From NCBI RefSeq assembly GCF_001905725.1, contig NZ_LIWB01000003.1:1-64000 (forward strand): DNA of 64,000 nt, written 5' to 3'. Both the position numbers and the translations under genes were made by a program. The notes beneath the pieces are model-generated. The model was not told the DNA's origin. It ran no database searches and saw only the letters and a program-made list of their open reading frames with translations. The number at the start of each line of letters is the position of its first letter. The stretch's first letter is position 1. The DNA is from Streptomyces sp. CB02400. Lineage in GTDB: Bacteria > Actinomycetota > Actinomycetes > Streptomycetales > Streptomycetaceae. Of the stretch, positions 42,436 to 50,754 are shown piece by piece.

Positions 42436-42475
42436 GTGACCGACCTCTGTGACACGCCTGTGACAGTCGGCTGAC
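42436..42475. promoter_or_regulatory. AfsQ1 box array between afsQ1 and sigQ
   Basis: GTGAC (42449-42453), 6 nt, GTGAC (42460-42464) matches exactly the GTnAC-N6-GTnAC motif established for AfsQ1 in S. coelicolor. A third half-site CTGAC (42471-42475) continues the 11-bp period, and a further GTGAC lies at 42436-42440. Confidence 0.88.
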
Positions 42476-42561
42476 ACGGCCATGAAGGTCCCCGGGCAAG
42501 CTTTTCGGCACAAGCACAACAGCAGGACAGAACACCGGAAGTCCACGACGGGGGGCGCGAG

Positions 42562-43299
42562 ATGAACACGCTGCACGGCACCAGCACCAGCGCAGTGATC
42601 ACGCGTCTGCACGACGTGCACCGGGGTTCCGAGAAGTCCGGTGCGGCGGGCATGCGGGGGTGCGCCCGCGGCACCGGGCGTCAGCACACCACGATCATGA
42701 CGGTGGTTGACGCACCCACGGGGGACACGAACGGGGGGAACGCGTACAGGGAGGGCTCGGGGGAGCGCCGCTCGCTGTCGGAGGCGGAGTTCACCGCCTA
42801 CGTCCAGGAGCGCCGCGCCTCCCTGTACGCCACCGCCTACCACCTGACCGGCGACCGCTTCGAGGCCGAGGACCTGCTGCAGAGCGCGCTGTTCTCGACC
42901 TACCGGGCGTGGGACCGGATCAGCGACAAGGCGGCGGTCGGCGGATACCTCCGCCGCACCATGACCAACCTGCACATCAGCGCGTGGCGCCGCCGCAAGC
43001 TGAACGAGTACCCGACCGAGGAACTGCCGGAGACGGCCGGTGACACGGACGCGATGCGCGGCACCGAGCTGCGCGCCGTGCTGTGGCAGGCGCTGGCCCG
43101 GCTGCCCGAGCTCCAGCGCACCATGCTGGTCCTGCGTTACTACGAGGGCCGCACGGACCCGGAGATCGCGGACATCCTCGGCATCAGTGTCGGCACGGTG
43201 AAGTCCAGCATCTGGCGGTCGCTCCGCCGGTTGCGCGAGGACGAGGTCCTCAGCTTCGGCCGTGACGAGGAGGACGCCTTCGGGGAGCTTGTCGCCTGA
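42562..43299 (+). CDS. sigQ: SigQ, SigE-like ECF sigma factor
   Basis: The 245-residue protein has a disordered N-terminus (1-70). Region 2 is LYATAYHLTGDRFEAEDLLQSALFSTYRAW, with GGYLRRTMTNLHISAWRRRK. Region 4 is LARLPELQRTMLVLRYYEGRTDPEIADILGISVGTVKSSIWR-like sequence. It belongs to the ECF sigma group typical of Streptomyces without an adjacent anti-sigma factor. In S. coelicolor sigQ is an AfsQ1 target, and SigQ opposes AfsQ1/Q2 action on antibiotic synthesis. ATG 42562 is the first start; the conserved part begins only at about residue 70, so a shorter protein (for example from Met46) is possible. Confidence 0.92.
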   Translation: MNTLHGTSTSAVITRLHDVHRGSEKSGAAGMRGCARGTGRQHTTIMTVVDAPTGDTNGGNAYREGSGERRSLSEAEFTAYVQERRASLYATAYHLTGDRFEAEDLLQSALFSTYRAWDRISDKAAVGGYLRRTMTNLHISAWRRRKLNEYPTEELPETAGDTDAMRGTELRAVLWQALARLPELQRTMLVLRYYEGRTDPEIADILGISVGTVKSSIWRSLRRLREDEVLSFGRDEEDAFGELVA

Positions 43300-43319
43300 A
43301 GGTACGGGGGAGTCATGGG

Positions 43320-43440
43320 GACGCCGGGGGGCGTCGCCGTGACAAGCGGGGGACCGCGGGGATGCCGGGGGGCATCGCCGTGACGAGTGGGGGGACGCGG
43401 GGGCGACGGGGGACGTCGCCGTGACAAGCGGGGGACCGAA
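43320..43440. repeat. Three 41-bp G-rich tandem repeats with compensated hairpins
   Basis: The core TCGCCGTGACnAGnGGGGGnAC recurs at 43334, 43375 and 43416 (period 41). Each copy holds a hairpin: GACGCC/GGCGTC (43320-43335), GATGCC/GGCATC (43361-43376) and GGCGAC/GTCGCC (43402-43420). The bases differ between copies but pairing is kept. G runs continue to about 43535. No gene is seen in 43300-43607. Confidence 0.7.
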
Positions 43441-43547
43441 GGGGGAAGCACGAGGGGGTCACGGGGGACCTCTGCGGATCCGGGGGACCAAGAGGGATCC
43501 GGGGAGAACACGGGGGATCACGGGGGAGTGCGAAACAGCGGGACTGG

Positions 43548-43584
43548 AGGGCCGGGGGGCCCGCCCAGTCCCGCCTTTCGTATG
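43548..43584. terminator. Bidirectional terminator sigQ / uridine kinase
   Basis: An outer 10-bp stem (43548-43557 with 43575-43584) and an inner GGGCC/GGCCC stem (43559-43563 with 43568-43572) are followed by TTTCG, between convergent genes. Confidence 0.85.
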
Positions 43585-43607
43585 CGCCCGGTGGGGCGGG
43601 CGTCCCG

Positions 43608-44249
43608 CTAGGCCGGCGTGCTCGTCCCCGTCGCCGTACGCCCGGCGACCGCCGCCCTCGCGAGGCGGCCCAGCGCCTCGTCCCGGTCGCAGGCGTACGC
43701 GCCCAGCGCCGTCTGACGGGCCACGATCGACCGCTCCAGCCGCATCAGCCGCCAGCCGCGGCGCAGCAGGAACGGCACCGACTTGCGGCCCTCCTTCAGG
43801 TCCCGCAGGAACCGCCGCCGGAACGTCCGCACCGGGCCGCGGTTCAGACACAGCGCGTCGGCCAGCAGGCCGAGTTCACGGCAGCGCTCGACGATCTCCG
43901 CGGCGAAGATGCCCTCGGCGATGAACAGCGGGGTCCCGCCGATGTCGACGGCCGTCTCGCCGGTACGGGCGCTCAGCGAGATGTCGTAGACGGGAACCGG
44001 CGTACGACGCGTGCGGCACAGCCGCTCGATCGCGGCGACGGCGGTGTCCGCGTCCCAGGAGCTCGGGTGGTCCCAGTCGATGTCCGTGCTGCCCGTCACG
44101 AGGGGGAGGGTCGGGTCGCCGGCCTCCTTGTAGAAGTCGTCGAGGCGCAGCACGGGAAGACCGGAACGGGCCGCGATGAGGGACTTGCCGGAGCCGGAGG
44201 GGCCGCAGAGCAGCACGACTCGCGCGGATATGGGCGACTGGGAACTCAC
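43608..44249 (-). CDS. Uridine kinase-like P-loop protein
   Basis: The 213-residue kinase has the P-loop GPSGSGKS at 16-23. The substrate region is LRLDDFYKEAGDPTLP and IDWDHPSSWDADTAVAAI, typical of uridine/cytidine kinases, and LFIAEGIFAAEIV and RRRFLRDLKEGRKSVPFLL follow (lid-like arginines). It would phosphorylate uridine with ATP or GTP, the salvage alternative to phosphorolysis. GTG 44249 is used. Unlike the other nucleoside genes here it has no CTACGCGCGTAG site. Divergent from a small secreted protein. Confidence 0.85.
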   Translation of the reverse strand: MSSQSPISARVVLLCGPSGSGKSLIAARSGLPVLRLDDFYKEAGDPTLPLVTGSTDIDWDHPSSWDADTAVAAIERLCRTRRTPVPVYDISLSARTGETAVDIGGTPLFIAEGIFAAEIVERCRELGLLADALCLNRGPVRTFRRRFLRDLKEGRKSVPFLLRRGWRLMRLERSIVARQTALGAYACDRDEALGRLARAAVAGRTATGTSTPA

Positions 44250-44375
44250 GGGACACCAGTCTGAGGCATCACCCGGGCGGCGTACGCCCCGCGGTACGGC
44301 TTTGAAGCGCGCGTCACACCTCGACTACTCTTCGCGTCGACCCGATCACCCAGTGAGACGACAGGTGGTAGAGCG

Positions 44376-44714
44376 ATGGCCCGTCACAAGGCACCCAAGA
44401 CGCCGACCGTCCGACGCGCCCTGGCCGTGCTCGCGACCGCATCGGTGGCGCTCGGGGCCGGCGCGGCGACGGCGGCGGCCGCGGACTCCGACTCGCTCCT
44501 CGACGACACCGGCCGGGCCGTGGGCACGGTCGCGGACCTCAAGCCCAACCCGCTCGCCGGCACGGGCGTGGACCCGCTCGACAACGGCGTCGGCACACAG
44601 GTGGCCGACTTCCGGCCGGTGGACTCACGGGAGGTGACCGGGCCGGTCGCCCAGGCGCCGTCGGTCGGCAGCGTTCCGGTGGCGGGGCAGGCGACGGACG
44701 CGCTGAGGGGCTGA
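44376..44714 (+). CDS. Small secreted protein
   Basis: The 112-residue protein has a twin-charged signal peptide (MARHKAPKTPTVRRALAVLA, cleavage near AAA-AD at about 38). A mature part of about 75 residues, rich in Gly, Val and Asp, follows (LLDDTGRAVGTVADLKPNPLAG, VADFRPVDSREVTGPVAQAPS). No known domain or cysteine is seen. AGGTGG stands about 10 nt before ATG 44376. It resembles the secreted protein at 38069 in length and composition. Function unknown. Confidence 0.72.
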   Translation: MARHKAPKTPTVRRALAVLATASVALGAGAATAAAADSDSLLDDTGRAVGTVADLKPNPLAGTGVDPLDNGVGTQVADFRPVDSREVTGPVAQAPSVGSVPVAGQATDALRG

Positions 44715-44719
44715 GCGTC

Positions 44720-45010
44720 GACCGGGGTGAGGCGCGTGCTCTGCGAGGTGGAGGGCAGCCCTTGTCCCGGAACGGGTCTCGGCACGTCACCGGGGCCCGT
44801 TCTGCGTAACCGCCCTCCAGGGAACCGCCCTTGACGCAGTCGGCGAAGGGCTGCCGGGCCGCCCCGTCCAGCACCGTCACAGGGCCGGTCGGGTTCTTGC
44901 CGTCGCGGACGGGGACCATGCCGGGGAGGTCGTCGCGGACTTCGACGCGGACGCCGTCCTCCCGGCCGCCGCTCGAGGGCGGAAGCCCCAGGGCCGAATC
45001 CCGGCGGGAG
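44720..45010 (-). pseudogene. Possible remnant of a secreted-protein gene
   Basis: The leftward frame through this stretch encodes a protein-like segment: REDGVRVEVRDDLPGMVPVR, then DGKNPTGPVTVLDGAARQPF, then ADCVKGGSLEGGYAER and APVTCRDPFRDKGC. No proper start lies upstream, and the frame then runs without a stop into the antisense of the neighbouring gene. It looks like the 3' part of a decayed gene. The rest of 44715-45332 (618 bases) shows no other coding signal. Confidence 0.3.
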
Positions 45011-45332
45011 GCGCCTCGTCGGCGGCTGGGCGGGGGAGCCGGCCCGGGCGGCCCCCGCGCCGTGACCGGCATGGGGACGCCGTCGCCACGCCCCGGACAC
45101 CCCGCCACGGATCGTCGCCGCCTTCGCCGGTCCGGCACGGCGCGACCGTGTGCACGCGCCCGCCGTCCCGCTGCCGCGTACTCCCCATGGGGTGCCGGGC
45201 CACCGCGTGCCCCGGCGCCCGTTTCTTCCGCGACGTCATTCCGGGGCATCCCCGAAGAGTTTCCCCGCGGTACCCCTTCCGTTGGCCGTGCCTGGCTACC
45301 TTCGCCTCACCCCGTCCGGCCGCAGGAGAAGT

Positions 45333-46928
45333 ATGTCCATGAGCACCCCGGCCCACCGCGCCTCGGCACGGCAGTCCGCGGCCGTCCTGACGTCGGTCCG
45401 GCAGCGTCAGGAAGGGAACCGGGCCGGGAGCCCGCCCCGAAACCCGGTGGGGCAGGCCCTCCTCCAGATGCAGTCCAGCGCCGGCAACCGGGCCACGGCC
45501 GCGGTGGTGCAGCGTGCCAGGAGCGCGGACAAGGGGAAGGCGCCGGAGAACGGTGACGCGTCCGCCGGAGCGAAGAAGAGCTGTCGCGACCGGATCGCCG
45601 GGCTCCTGGACAGGTTCAAGAAGAACCTCGAGCCCATCGACACCTTCATCAAGGGAGTGCAGACCCCCGTCAACGCGGGCTTCACCCAGCAGGCCGCCGC
45701 CACGGCCAACGAGGGCCTCAAGCACTCCTCCGCCGCCTCGGGGACCTCCGCCGCGTCGGGGAACCTCCTCACGGAGGCCGCCGGCACCGTGGTCAGTGGC
45801 ATGGACGCGTACAAGAACATGAAGGACGCCAAGACGCACGAGACCGGGGCCAAGCACCACACGGCGCAGAAGAAGGCCAGGACCAAGGGAACCGACGCGG
45901 TCATCGGCGCCGCCGGTTCGGGAAGCTACAGCGCCGCCATCGCCAAGGAAGCGACCAAGGTCCAGAAGGCGGCGGACGCCGCGGTGGCGTCCGAGGCGAG
46001 CGGTATCGCCGGCGCTTCCGTCGGTGCGATCAAGGGCGTACGGGCGGCCTTCCGGGTCGGGGGAGCGGCCCGCAAGTACAAGAGGGTGAAGGAGCTCGAA
46101 GACCCCCACCTCGTTCAGCCGGTTGCGCTGACCCGGTTGAACGAGTCACGGGAACAGGCCGAATGGGCCGCGGCGGAGGCGTACGTAGCGCTGGACGCCT
46201 ACTGGGACCACGAGGGCGAGGAACGGCTGGAGCTCGTTTCCGAGGCCATCGACGCCGCCTGGGAGGCGATGGGTGAGGTCCGTGACACCGCCGAGACCAT
46301 CCAGCGCACGGAGAGGAAGTGGGAGGGGGAGGCGGACAGGCTGACCAGGGCGCAGGAGTACGCGAAGAAAAAGCAGCTTACCAAGATCGGCAAGGAGGCG
46401 ATCGGCGGCGCGGTGGGCGAGTCCACCAAGGCCGCGGCCGGCGTCGTGACGGCGGTCGCGGCGGGAACGGCCGGGCTGGCGAGCAACCCGGTCGGGTGGG
46501 GCCTCGCCGGGGCCGGCGCCGGCCTCGTCCTCGGCGTCACCCTGTACAAGGCGCTCCGCGCCGCCACGAAGCGCTACGAGGAGAAACGCCACCCCGAACG
46601 CTGGGCGCCGGAGGGCGAGACCCCGGAGAAGGCCGCATCCCGCGGTGACTCGCTGAAGCACGCCCTGACGTTCTGGAAGAAGGTGTCGAAGGGTGAACGC
46701 CAGGCCATGGCGCGCGAGATCTACGCCCTGGCGGCGGGTCCCGGCGTCCCCGGCAGCGGCGACACGACGCCCGAGATGAGGGAATCCGCGAGGGCCCTCC
46801 TCATCGCTCTCAAAGCGGGCCCCACCGACCACAAGCTGGATCCTGAAGCGTGGGCGCAGACCCTCGACGACCCGGCGAAGACCGCAGGCTGGATCAGTGA
46901 GATAGCGGAACAGCTGGCCTCGGGGTGA
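45333..46928 (+). CDS. Large protein with AGNxA...QR cargo-type N-terminus
   Basis: The 531-residue protein is of unknown function. Residues 43-61 read LLQMQSSAGNRATAAVVQR. This matches the N-terminal signature (LQxxAGNxAVxxxxQR) shared by DUF4157 proteins, polymorphic toxins and cargo of extracellular contractile injection systems. Ala/Lys-rich helices follow (about 85-260), then a Glu-rich helical region (about 265-350). A hydrophobic pair around SNP (about 369-410, VVTAVAAGTAGLASNPVGWG onward) could enter a membrane, and the helical tail is polar. No HExxH or nuclease motif is seen. ATG 45333 and 45339 both follow AGGAG (45324-45328). It stands alone in an accessory pocket, ended by a 22-bp terminator. 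Confidence 0.7.
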   Translation: MSMSTPAHRASARQSAAVLTSVRQRQEGNRAGSPPRNPVGQALLQMQSSAGNRATAAVVQRARSADKGKAPENGDASAGAKKSCRDRIAGLLDRFKKNLEPIDTFIKGVQTPVNAGFTQQAAATANEGLKHSSAASGTSAASGNLLTEAAGTVVSGMDAYKNMKDAKTHETGAKHHTAQKKARTKGTDAVIGAAGSGSYSAAIAKEATKVQKAADAAVASEASGIAGASVGAIKGVRAAFRVGGAARKYKRVKELEDPHLVQPVALTRLNESREQAEWAAAEAYVALDAYWDHEGEERLELVSEAIDAAWEAMGEVRDTAETIQRTERKWEGEADRLTRAQEYAKKKQLTKIGKEAIGGAVGESTKAAAGVVTAVAAGTAGLASNPVGWGLAGAGAGLVLGVTLYKALRAATKRYEEKRHPERWAPEGETPEKAASRGDSLKHALTFWKKVSKGERQAMAREIYALAAGPGVPGSGDTTPEMRESARALLIALKAGPTDHKLDPEAWAQTLDDPAKTAGWISEIAEQLASG

Positions 46929-47378
46929 CGGGGAGGCGGGGAGCGGGACGGTTCACCGCGCGGGCGGCTGGCGTGTGTCTCCTGGTGGACGAGTACGTCG
47001 TCCGTGCAGGGCCGGGTCCAGGTCCTGACGGCCTGTGTCAGCTGGTGCGAGGGGAGCCTGCACCGCTTCTCCGGCCCGGACCTTGGGGCTACAGGGCGCC
47101 CGGCGTCAAAGGCGGCTCTGAAAGCCGAGGTGACCAGGGCGTATCCCGCGCTCCCGCGAAGTCCGGCGCCTGCTCGGGGCGTCTTCCGGTCTCTCCTCGC
47201 CACCCTCCGTCGCCGTGTATCGGGCCGCCTTCGAGGTCCCGTTCACCGAGGTCGGCCGGATCACCGAGGCCACCGAGCTCAGCGACGGTCCCACGGGACG
47301 CCGAGCGCCGTGACGCGTACCCTCCGAACGGGTTGGTCGCCGGTGACGGACGCCGTGTCCCACCCGGCCGGCGGTGCC
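46929..47378. other. Intergenic stretch without a supported gene
   Basis: No complete gene is visible in 450 bases. A short frame from GTG 47215 (VYRAAFEVPFTEVGRITEAT) looks protein-like for about 30 residues but has no context and may be a remnant. Confidence 0.4.
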
Positions 47379-47428
47379 CGAAGACGGCCGCGGCTCATCT
47401 GGACGGAGATGAGCCGCGGCCGTCTTCG
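47379..47428. terminator. 22-bp bidirectional terminator
   Basis: Bases 47379-47400 pair perfectly with 47407-47428 (loop GGACGG), between the convergent cargo-like gene and the aldehyde dehydrogenase operon. Confidence 0.9.
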
Positions 47429-47463
47429 AGGAGGCCGGAGGGCCGTCAGTGCAGGGTGGTCGG

Positions 47464-48354
47464 TCAGTAGGCGGAGCCCGACGCGCCCAGCGAACCCGTC
47501 GGGTGCCAGACCGTCTTGGTCTCAAGGAACGCCGTCATGCGGTCCGTGCCGGGCGTCGCCGACCAGTCGTCCACAGGCTGTGGACGCAGGACGCGCTTGA
47601 GGTTGTCCGCCGCCGCGATCTCCAGCTCCTTCGCCAGCACCTCGTCGGCGCCCGCGAGGTCGATCGCGTTGACGTCCTGGTGCGCGGCGAGCGGGGCGGC
47701 GATCTCCGCCGTACGGCCGGAGAGGACGTTGACCACACCGCCGGGGAGGTCGGAGGTGGCCAGGACCTCACCGAGGGAGAGGGCGGGGAGCGGGGACTTC
47801 TCGGACGCCACCACGACCGCCGTGTTGCCCGTCGCGATCACCGGGGCCACCACCGAGACCAGGCCCAGGAAGGACGACTCCTGCGGGGCCAGTACGGCGA
47901 CCACGCCCGTCGGTTCGGGGGAGGAGAGGTTGAAGAACGGGCCCGCGACCGGGTTGCCGCCGCCGACCACCTGGGCGATCTTGTCGGTCCAGCCCGCGTA
48001 CCAGACCCAGCGGTCGATCGCCGCGTCCACCTGGAGGCCCGCCTTGGACTTCGACAGCCCCTCGGCGTCGGCGACCTCCGCGACGTACTGGTCACGGCGG
48101 CCTTCGAGCATCTCGGCGATCCGGTACAGGATCTGGCCGCGGTTGTACGCCGTCGCGCCGGACCAGCCGCCGAACGCCTTGCGCGCGGCGACCACCGCGT
48201 CACGGGCGTCCTTGCGGGAGGAGAGCGGGGCGTTCGCCAGCCACTTGCCCTTCGCGTCTGTCACCTCGTACACCCGGCCGCTCTCGGAACGCGGGAACTT
48301 CCCGCCCACGTACAGCTTGTAGGTCTTGAAGACACTGAGTCGCGTGTCAGACAT
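47464..48354 (-). CDS. Half-length aldehyde dehydrogenase-like protein
   Basis: The 296-residue protein covers the N-terminal, coenzyme-binding half of an aldehyde dehydrogenase: YVGGKFPRSESGRVYEV, AAIDRWVWYAGWTDKI, GVVAVLAPQESSFLGLVSVVAPVIATGN-like sequence and LPGGVVNVLSG. The catalytic Cys region is missing. It overlaps the full enzyme upstream by 8 bases. Two-domain ALDH16 proteins consist of a full and a non-catalytic ALDH domain in one chain. This gene pair looks like the split form and may build a heteromeric enzyme. The remaining body ends WHPTGSLGASGSAY, with no sign of recent truncation. Confidence 0.85.
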   Translation of the reverse strand: MSDTRLSVFKTYKLYVGGKFPRSESGRVYEVTDAKGKWLANAPLSSRKDARDAVVAARKAFGGWSGATAYNRGQILYRIAEMLEGRRDQYVAEVADAEGLSKSKAGLQVDAAIDRWVWYAGWTDKIAQVVGGGNPVAGPFFNLSSPEPTGVVAVLAPQESSFLGLVSVVAPVIATGNTAVVVASEKSPLPALSLGEVLATSDLPGGVVNVLSGRTAEIAAPLAAHQDVNAIDLAGADEVLAKELEIAAADNLKRVLRPQPVDDWSATPGTDRMTAFLETKTVWHPTGSLGASGSAY

Positions 48355-49783
48355 CGAGGTACGCCTCCAGGCCGTGGCGACCGCCCTCGCGGCCGAAGCC
48401 CGACTCCTTGTAGCCGCCGAACGGCGAGGTCGGGTCGAACTTGTTGAACGTGTTGGACCAGATGACGCCCGCGCGGAGCTTGTTCGCGACCGCCAGGATG
48501 CGCGAACCCTTCTCCGTCCAGATGCCCGCCGACAGGCCGTACGGCGTGTTGTTGGCCTTGGCGACGGCCTCGTCGGGCGTACGGAAGGTCAGCACCGACA
48601 GCACCGGGCCGAAGATCTCGTCGCGGGCGACCGTGTGCGCCTGGGTGACCTTCGTGAACAGCGTCGGCGCGAACCAGTAGCCGGACGACGGCAGTTCGCA
48701 GGCCGGGGACCAGCGCTCGGCGCCCTCCGCCTCGCCCTGGTCGGCCAGCGCGGTGATCCGGGCGAGCTGCTCGGCGGAGTTGATCGCGCCGATGTCGGTG
48801 TTCTTGTCCAGCGGGTCGCCGAGGCGGAGAGTGGACAGGCGGCGCTTGAGGGAGTCCAGCAGCTCGTCGTGGATCGACTCCTGGACCAGCAGGCGGGAGC
48901 CCGCGCAGCAGACCTGGCCCTGGTTGAAGAAGATGCCGTTGACGATGCCCTCGACGGCCTGGTCGATGGGCGCGTCGTCGAAGACGATGTTGGCGCCCTT
49001 GCCGCCCAGTTCGAGGGTGACCTTCTTGCGGGTGCCCGCGACCGTGCGCGCGATCTCCTTGCCGACGGCGGTCGAGCCGGTGAAGGCGACCTTGTCCACG
49101 TCGGGGTGGGCGATCAGCGCGGCGCCGGTGCGGCCGTCGCCGGTGATGATGTTGACGACGCCCTTGGGCAGGCCCGCCTGGCGGCAGATGTCCGCGAAGA
49201 AGAGCGCGGAGAGGGGCGTCGTCTCGGCGGGCTTCAGGACCACCGTGTTGCCGGTCGCCAGCGCCGGGGCGATCTTCCACGCCAGCATCAGGAGGGGGAA
49301 GTTCCAGGGGATGACCTGGCCGGCGACGCCGAGGGGACGCGGGTTCGCGCCGTAGCCGGCGTGGTCGAGCTTGTCGGCCCAGCCCGCGTAGTAGAAGAAG
49401 TGCGCGGCGACCAGGGGGAGGTCCGCGTCGCGGGTCTCCTTGATCGGCTTGCCGTTGTCGAGGGTCTCGAGGACGGCGAGCTCGCGGCTGCGTTCCTGGA
49501 TGATGCGGGCGATGCGGAAGAGGTACTTCGCGCGCTCGGAGCCGGGGAGCGCCGACCACTTCTCGAAGGCCTTGCGGGCGGCCTTCACGGCGCGGTCGAC
49601 GTCTTCCTCGGTGGCCTCGGCGACCTCGGAGAGGACCTCCTCCGAGGAGGGGGAGACGGTCTTGAAGACCTTGCCGCCGGCCGCCTCGGTGAACTCGCCG
49701 TCGATGAACAGGCCGTACGACGGGGCGAGGTCGACGATCGAGCGGGACTCGGGCGCCGGTGCGTAGTCGAAAACAGGTGCCAT
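48347..49783 (-). CDS. Aldehyde dehydrogenase
   Basis: The 478-residue NAD(P)-dependent enzyme has GVAGQVIPWNFPLLMLAWKIAP (coenzyme binding), KPAETTPLSALFFADI, VAFTGSTAVGKEI and VTLELGGKGANIVF (general base Glu). The catalytic Cys is at about 290 (FFNQGQVCCAGSR), and EIFGPVLSVLTFRTPDEA also appears. Immediately downstream of deoC (5 bases), it most likely oxidises the acetaldehyde released by DeoC to acetate. That is inference from context, as the substrate is not evident from motifs. Its stop overlaps the half-length ALDH gene. Confidence 0.92.
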   Translation of the reverse strand: MAPVFDYAPAPESRSIVDLAPSYGLFIDGEFTEAAGGKVFKTVSPSSEEVLSEVAEATEEDVDRAVKAARKAFEKWSALPGSERAKYLFRIARIIQERSRELAVLETLDNGKPIKETRDADLPLVAAHFFYYAGWADKLDHAGYGANPRPLGVAGQVIPWNFPLLMLAWKIAPALATGNTVVLKPAETTPLSALFFADICRQAGLPKGVVNIITGDGRTGAALIAHPDVDKVAFTGSTAVGKEIARTVAGTRKKVTLELGGKGANIVFDDAPIDQAVEGIVNGIFFNQGQVCCAGSRLLVQESIHDELLDSLKRRLSTLRLGDPLDKNTDIGAINSAEQLARITALADQGEAEGAERWSPACELPSSGYWFAPTLFTKVTQAHTVARDEIFGPVLSVLTFRTPDEAVAKANNTPYGLSAGIWTEKGSRILAVANKLRAGVIWSNTFNKFDPTSPFGGYKESGFGREGGRHGLEAYLDV

Positions 49784-49788
49784 GGTGA

Positions 49789-50748
49789 TCAGTCCACCGT
49801 CACGTAGTCGGGGCCGGAGTAACGGCCGGTGGCCAGCTTCTGACGCTGCATCAGCAGGTCGTTCAGCAGCGAGGAGGCGCCGAAGCGGAACCAGTGGTTG
49901 TCCAGCCAGTCCTCGCCCGCGGTCTCGTTGACCAGGACCAGGAACTTGACGGCGTCCTTCGACGTACGGATGCCGCCGGCCGGCTTCACGCCGACCTGGA
50001 CGCCGGTCTGGGCGCGGAAGTCGCGGACCGCCTCCAGCATCAGGAGCGTGTTCGCGGGGGTCGCGTTGACGGCGACCTTGCCGGTCGAGGTCTTGATGAA
50101 GTCGGCCCCGGCCAGCATGCCGAGCCAGCTCGCCCGGCGGATGTTGTCGTACGTCGACAGCTCGCCGGTCTCGAAGATGACCTTGAGGCGGGCGTTCGTC
50201 CCGCAGGCCTCCTTCACGGCGGTGATCTCGTCGTACACCTTCATGTAGTTCCCCGCGAGGAACGCCCCGCGGTCGATGACCATGTCGATCTCGTCCGCAC
50301 CGGCGGCGACGGCCTCGCGGACGTCCGCCAGCTTCACGGCGATCGGGGCGCGGCCGGCCGGGAAGGCGGTGGCGACGGAGGCGACCTTGACGCCGGAGCC
50401 GGCGACGGCCTCCTTCGCCGTGGCCACCATGTCGGGGTAGACGCAGACCGCGGCCGTGGCGGGCGTGGTGCGGTCGGTCGGGTCGGGGCGGACCGCCTTC
50501 GCGCCGAGCGCCCGGACCTTGCCCGGGGTGTCCGCGCCTTCCAGCGTCGTCAGGTCGACCATCGAGATGGCGAGGTCGATGGCGTACGCCTTCGCGGTCG
50601 TCTTGATCGAACGGGTGCCGAGGGAGGCGGCGCGCGCCTCCAGGCCGACCGCGTCGACGCCGGGCAGCCCGTGGAGGAAACGGCGCAGCGTGCTGTCGGA
50701 CGCGGTGACGTCGCTGAGAGCGTTTGGTGCAGTGGTGGGCATGGTCAC
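49789..50748 (-). CDS. deoC: Deoxyribose-phosphate aldolase
   Basis: The 319-residue class I aldolase splits 2-deoxyribose-5-phosphate into acetaldehyde and glyceraldehyde-3-phosphate. It has VCVYPDMVATAKEAV, VATAFPAGRAPIAVKLADVREAVAAGADEIDMVID-type sequence, KVIFETGEL, the Schiff-base Lys in DFIKTSTGKVAVNATP and GVKPAGGIRT. It is longer than E. coli DeoC by an N-terminal 50 residues, as in other actinobacteria. GTG 50748 is chosen because TATGCT (50760-50755) lies exactly 6 nt before it, giving a leaderless message; ATG 50742 is two codons later. It heads the deoC-ALDH-half-ALDH operon behind a perfect CTACGCGCGTAG operator. Confidence 0.95.
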   Translation of the reverse strand: MTMPTTAPNALSDVTASDSTLRRFLHGLPGVDAVGLEARAASLGTRSIKTTAKAYAIDLAISMVDLTTLEGADTPGKVRALGAKAVRPDPTDRTTPATAAVCVYPDMVATAKEAVAGSGVKVASVATAFPAGRAPIAVKLADVREAVAAGADEIDMVIDRGAFLAGNYMKVYDEITAVKEACGTNARLKVIFETGELSTYDNIRRASWLGMLAGADFIKTSTGKVAVNATPANTLLMLEAVRDFRAQTGVQVGVKPAGGIRTSKDAVKFLVLVNETAGEDWLDNHWFRFGASSLLNDLLMQRQKLATGRYSGPDYVTVD

Positions 50749-50754
50749 CAGACG

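Noticed and set aside
43320..43440. 41-bp repeats considered as a CRISPR array or certain 6C RNA
   Set aside because: There are no spacers and no cas genes; the 6C resemblance is limited to C-rich loops on the minus strand, so it is kept only as a finding.
47215..47313. Short frame VYRAAFEVPFTEVGRITEAT...
   Set aside because: It has about 32 codons, no ribosome-binding site and no family; at most a gene fragment.
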